Part shown: piece after piece, positions 7,156-7,844 of the stretch
Numbering within the stretch: position 1 is the first letter of the stretch
Layout: every line of letters begins with the position of its first letter
Source of the DNA: Ignavibacteriota bacterium
GTDB lineage: Bacteria; Bacteroidota; Ignavibacteria; Tepidaquicellales; Tepidaquicellaceae
Direction: 5' to 3'
Length of the DNA: 7,844 nt
NCBI GenBank assembly: GCA_003158365.1
Contig: PMIW01000085.1
Span: 1-7,844 of the forward strand
Position numbers and translations under genes: made by a program
The notes under the pieces: model-generated
Database searches by the model: none
Told to the model about the DNA's origin: nothing
What the model saw: only the letters and a program-made list of their open reading frames with translations

Positions 7156-7232
7156 GCTCTTATTATTCATTATGCGTTCTTTGCATCCCGATTAACTGCG
7201 ACAGCAGTTCATCGGGACTCATTATTAAGAGC
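7156..7232. repeat. Imperfect 77-base inverted repeat with a strong inner hairpin, overlapping the ATP-grasp stop codon
   Basis: Outer arms GCTCTTA (7156-7162) and TAAGAGC (7226-7232) flank an inner stem-loop at 7186-7217. That inner structure pairs TCCCGAT with ATCGGGA, then, after one mismatch, AACTG with CAGTT around the loop CGACAG. The right half encodes the last residues and the TGA of the ATP-grasp gene. No run of T follows on the minus strand, so it is not a typical intrinsic terminator. The compact palindrome at a gene end resembles dispersed REP/MITE-like elements. Only one copy is present in this window, so repeat status is inferred. As RNA it could stabilise the upstream transcript's 3' end. 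Confidence 0.5.
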
Positions 7233-7844
7233 TTTCTCGTAAATCAAATTTCCAATAACCTTGCTCGCCCTGTCCCTAATCGGTGCAAAACTGGGCCAGT
7301 CGTTTATATCTACAATAAAAATTTCAGATTGGTTTGTCACTATTGCATCTCCGCCGAATATTTCAAGTCCTAGTACTCTCGCCGATTCATTCGCAATCTG
7401 TTTTAACTTAGCCTCATCGAATGTGGAATAATATTTTATATCCGTTGTGTACCAGTAAAATAAATCTTTACCGTAAACGGAATAAAACTTTATCGTGTCG
7501 CCTTCTATATGGTTCTGAACCGTACATGTTTTTAATCCCCTGTTGTAAAACTCCTTAAGCACATAACTGACCTTGCTTTTATCGTCAAGATAAATTACAT
7601 CTTCCCTCTGCACTGCGTGCGCATCGCCTCTTTTGACCCAGACCTTATTTTCAAATCCGTCGAGGAAACCGAAATCATTAGTATCCGTATTTACTATTAT
7701 GCTTTTCGGGAACGGGATTTTGTTTTCTTCGAGAATCCTGTTCATATTATAGCGGTAGCAGTTTCTTACGCTTTCGGGTGTGTTAATAACGAATTTTTTG
7801 CTCTTTGCAATATCGAGCAGTTTTTTCGAGCCGTCCGGACTCTG
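7209..7844 (-). CDS. ATP-grasp enzyme, RimK/ITPK-like (5' end cut by window edge)
   Basis: The reading frame is open from the right edge to a TGA at 7209-7211, giving 211 visible residues. An internal ATG at 7745 is not the true start, because the 33 upstream codons stay open and encode family-like sequence (VINTPESVRNCYRYN). Counting from the edge, Lys71 in VWVKRGDAH and the hinge QNHIEGD (110-116) fit the nucleotide-binding lobes. GGDAIV (164-169) followed by VDINDWPSF (178-186) gives the metal-binding Asp166, Asp179 and Asn181. ATP-grasp enzymes activate a carboxylate or phosphorylate a substrate with ATP. Most RimK and glutathione-synthetase relatives carry ExN at the last site. DIN, together with the AH after the lysine strand and the FGxD strand, recalls eukaryotic inositol-polyphosphate 5/6-kinases (ITPK). 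That resemblance is from memory and is not a firm assignment. The gene lies 162 bases upstream of the aminotransferase on the same strand; an amide or peptide ligase is the alternative. Confidence 0.8.
   Translation of the reverse strand, partial: QSPDGSKKLLDIAKSKKFVINTPESVRNCYRYNMNRILEENKIPFPKSIIVNTDTNDFGFLDGFENKVWVKRGDAHAVQREDVIYLDDKSKVSYVLKEFYNRGLKTCTVQNHIEGDTIKFYSVYGKDLFYWYTTDIKYYSTFDEAKLKQIANESARVLGLEIFGGDAIVTNQSEIFIVDINDWPSFAPIRDRASKVIGNLIYEKALNNESR

Noticed and set aside
7186..7217. Rho-independent terminator after the ATP-grasp gene
   Set aside because: The stem is strong but no T-run follows on the minus strand, and the stem includes the stop codon.

Overview
The window is 7844 bases of AT-rich bacterial DNA in which every supportable gene lies on the minus strand, so transcription runs from high to low coordinates. 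The starts lack a recognisable Shine-Dalgarno sequence and sit in A/T-rich leaders. Together with a Wzi-type outer-membrane beta-barrel and an inositol-3-phosphate synthase of the 446-residue type, this suggests a Gram-negative of the Bacteroidetes/Chlorobi/Ignavibacteria group. The assignment is an inference from style and gene content; there is no rRNA or marker gene to confirm it.

Layout in the direction of transcription: (1) an ATP-grasp enzyme whose N-terminus is cut by the right window edge (7844-7209); (2) a 162-base gap holding an imperfect inverted repeat and an AT-rich leader, the likely promoter region; (3) a class III PLP aminotransferase (7046-5712); (4) a CDP-alcohol phosphatidyltransferase (5737-4841) that starts on TTG inside the end of the aminotransferase gene; (5) a Gfo/Idh/MocA oxidoreductase (4834-3830) beginning just after that gene's stop; (6) a HAD-superfamily hydrolase (3767-3075); (7) myo-inositol-3-phosphate synthase (3034-1694); (8) a secreted Wzi-like beta-barrel protein (1643 to beyond base 1), cut by the left edge. 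Gaps from gene 3 onward are 62 bases or less, so genes 3-8 look like one operon. Gene 1 may be a separate upstream unit or part of the same one.

Functional reading: inositol-3-phosphate synthase, a CDP-alcohol phosphatidyltransferase and a HAD hydrolase are the three activities needed to make an inositol phospholipid by the bacterial route: glucose-6-phosphate to inositol phosphate, transfer onto a CDP-activated lipid, then dephosphorylation. The aminotransferase and Gfo/Idh/MocA dehydrogenase are extra. An oxidation plus transamination pair is the usual logic for making an amino-sugar or amino-cyclitol. The locus could therefore make an inositol-derived, possibly amino-modified, polar lipid head group. 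The upstream ATP-grasp protein has features reminiscent of inositol-phosphate kinases (ITPK), which may extend the inositol theme. Two enzymes show altered catalytic motifs: the transferase lacks the fourth Asp of its signature at the usual spacing, and the HAD protein lacks the second Asp of motif I. The chemistry may therefore differ from the textbook families. The cluster logic is inference; the family assignments come from visible motifs.
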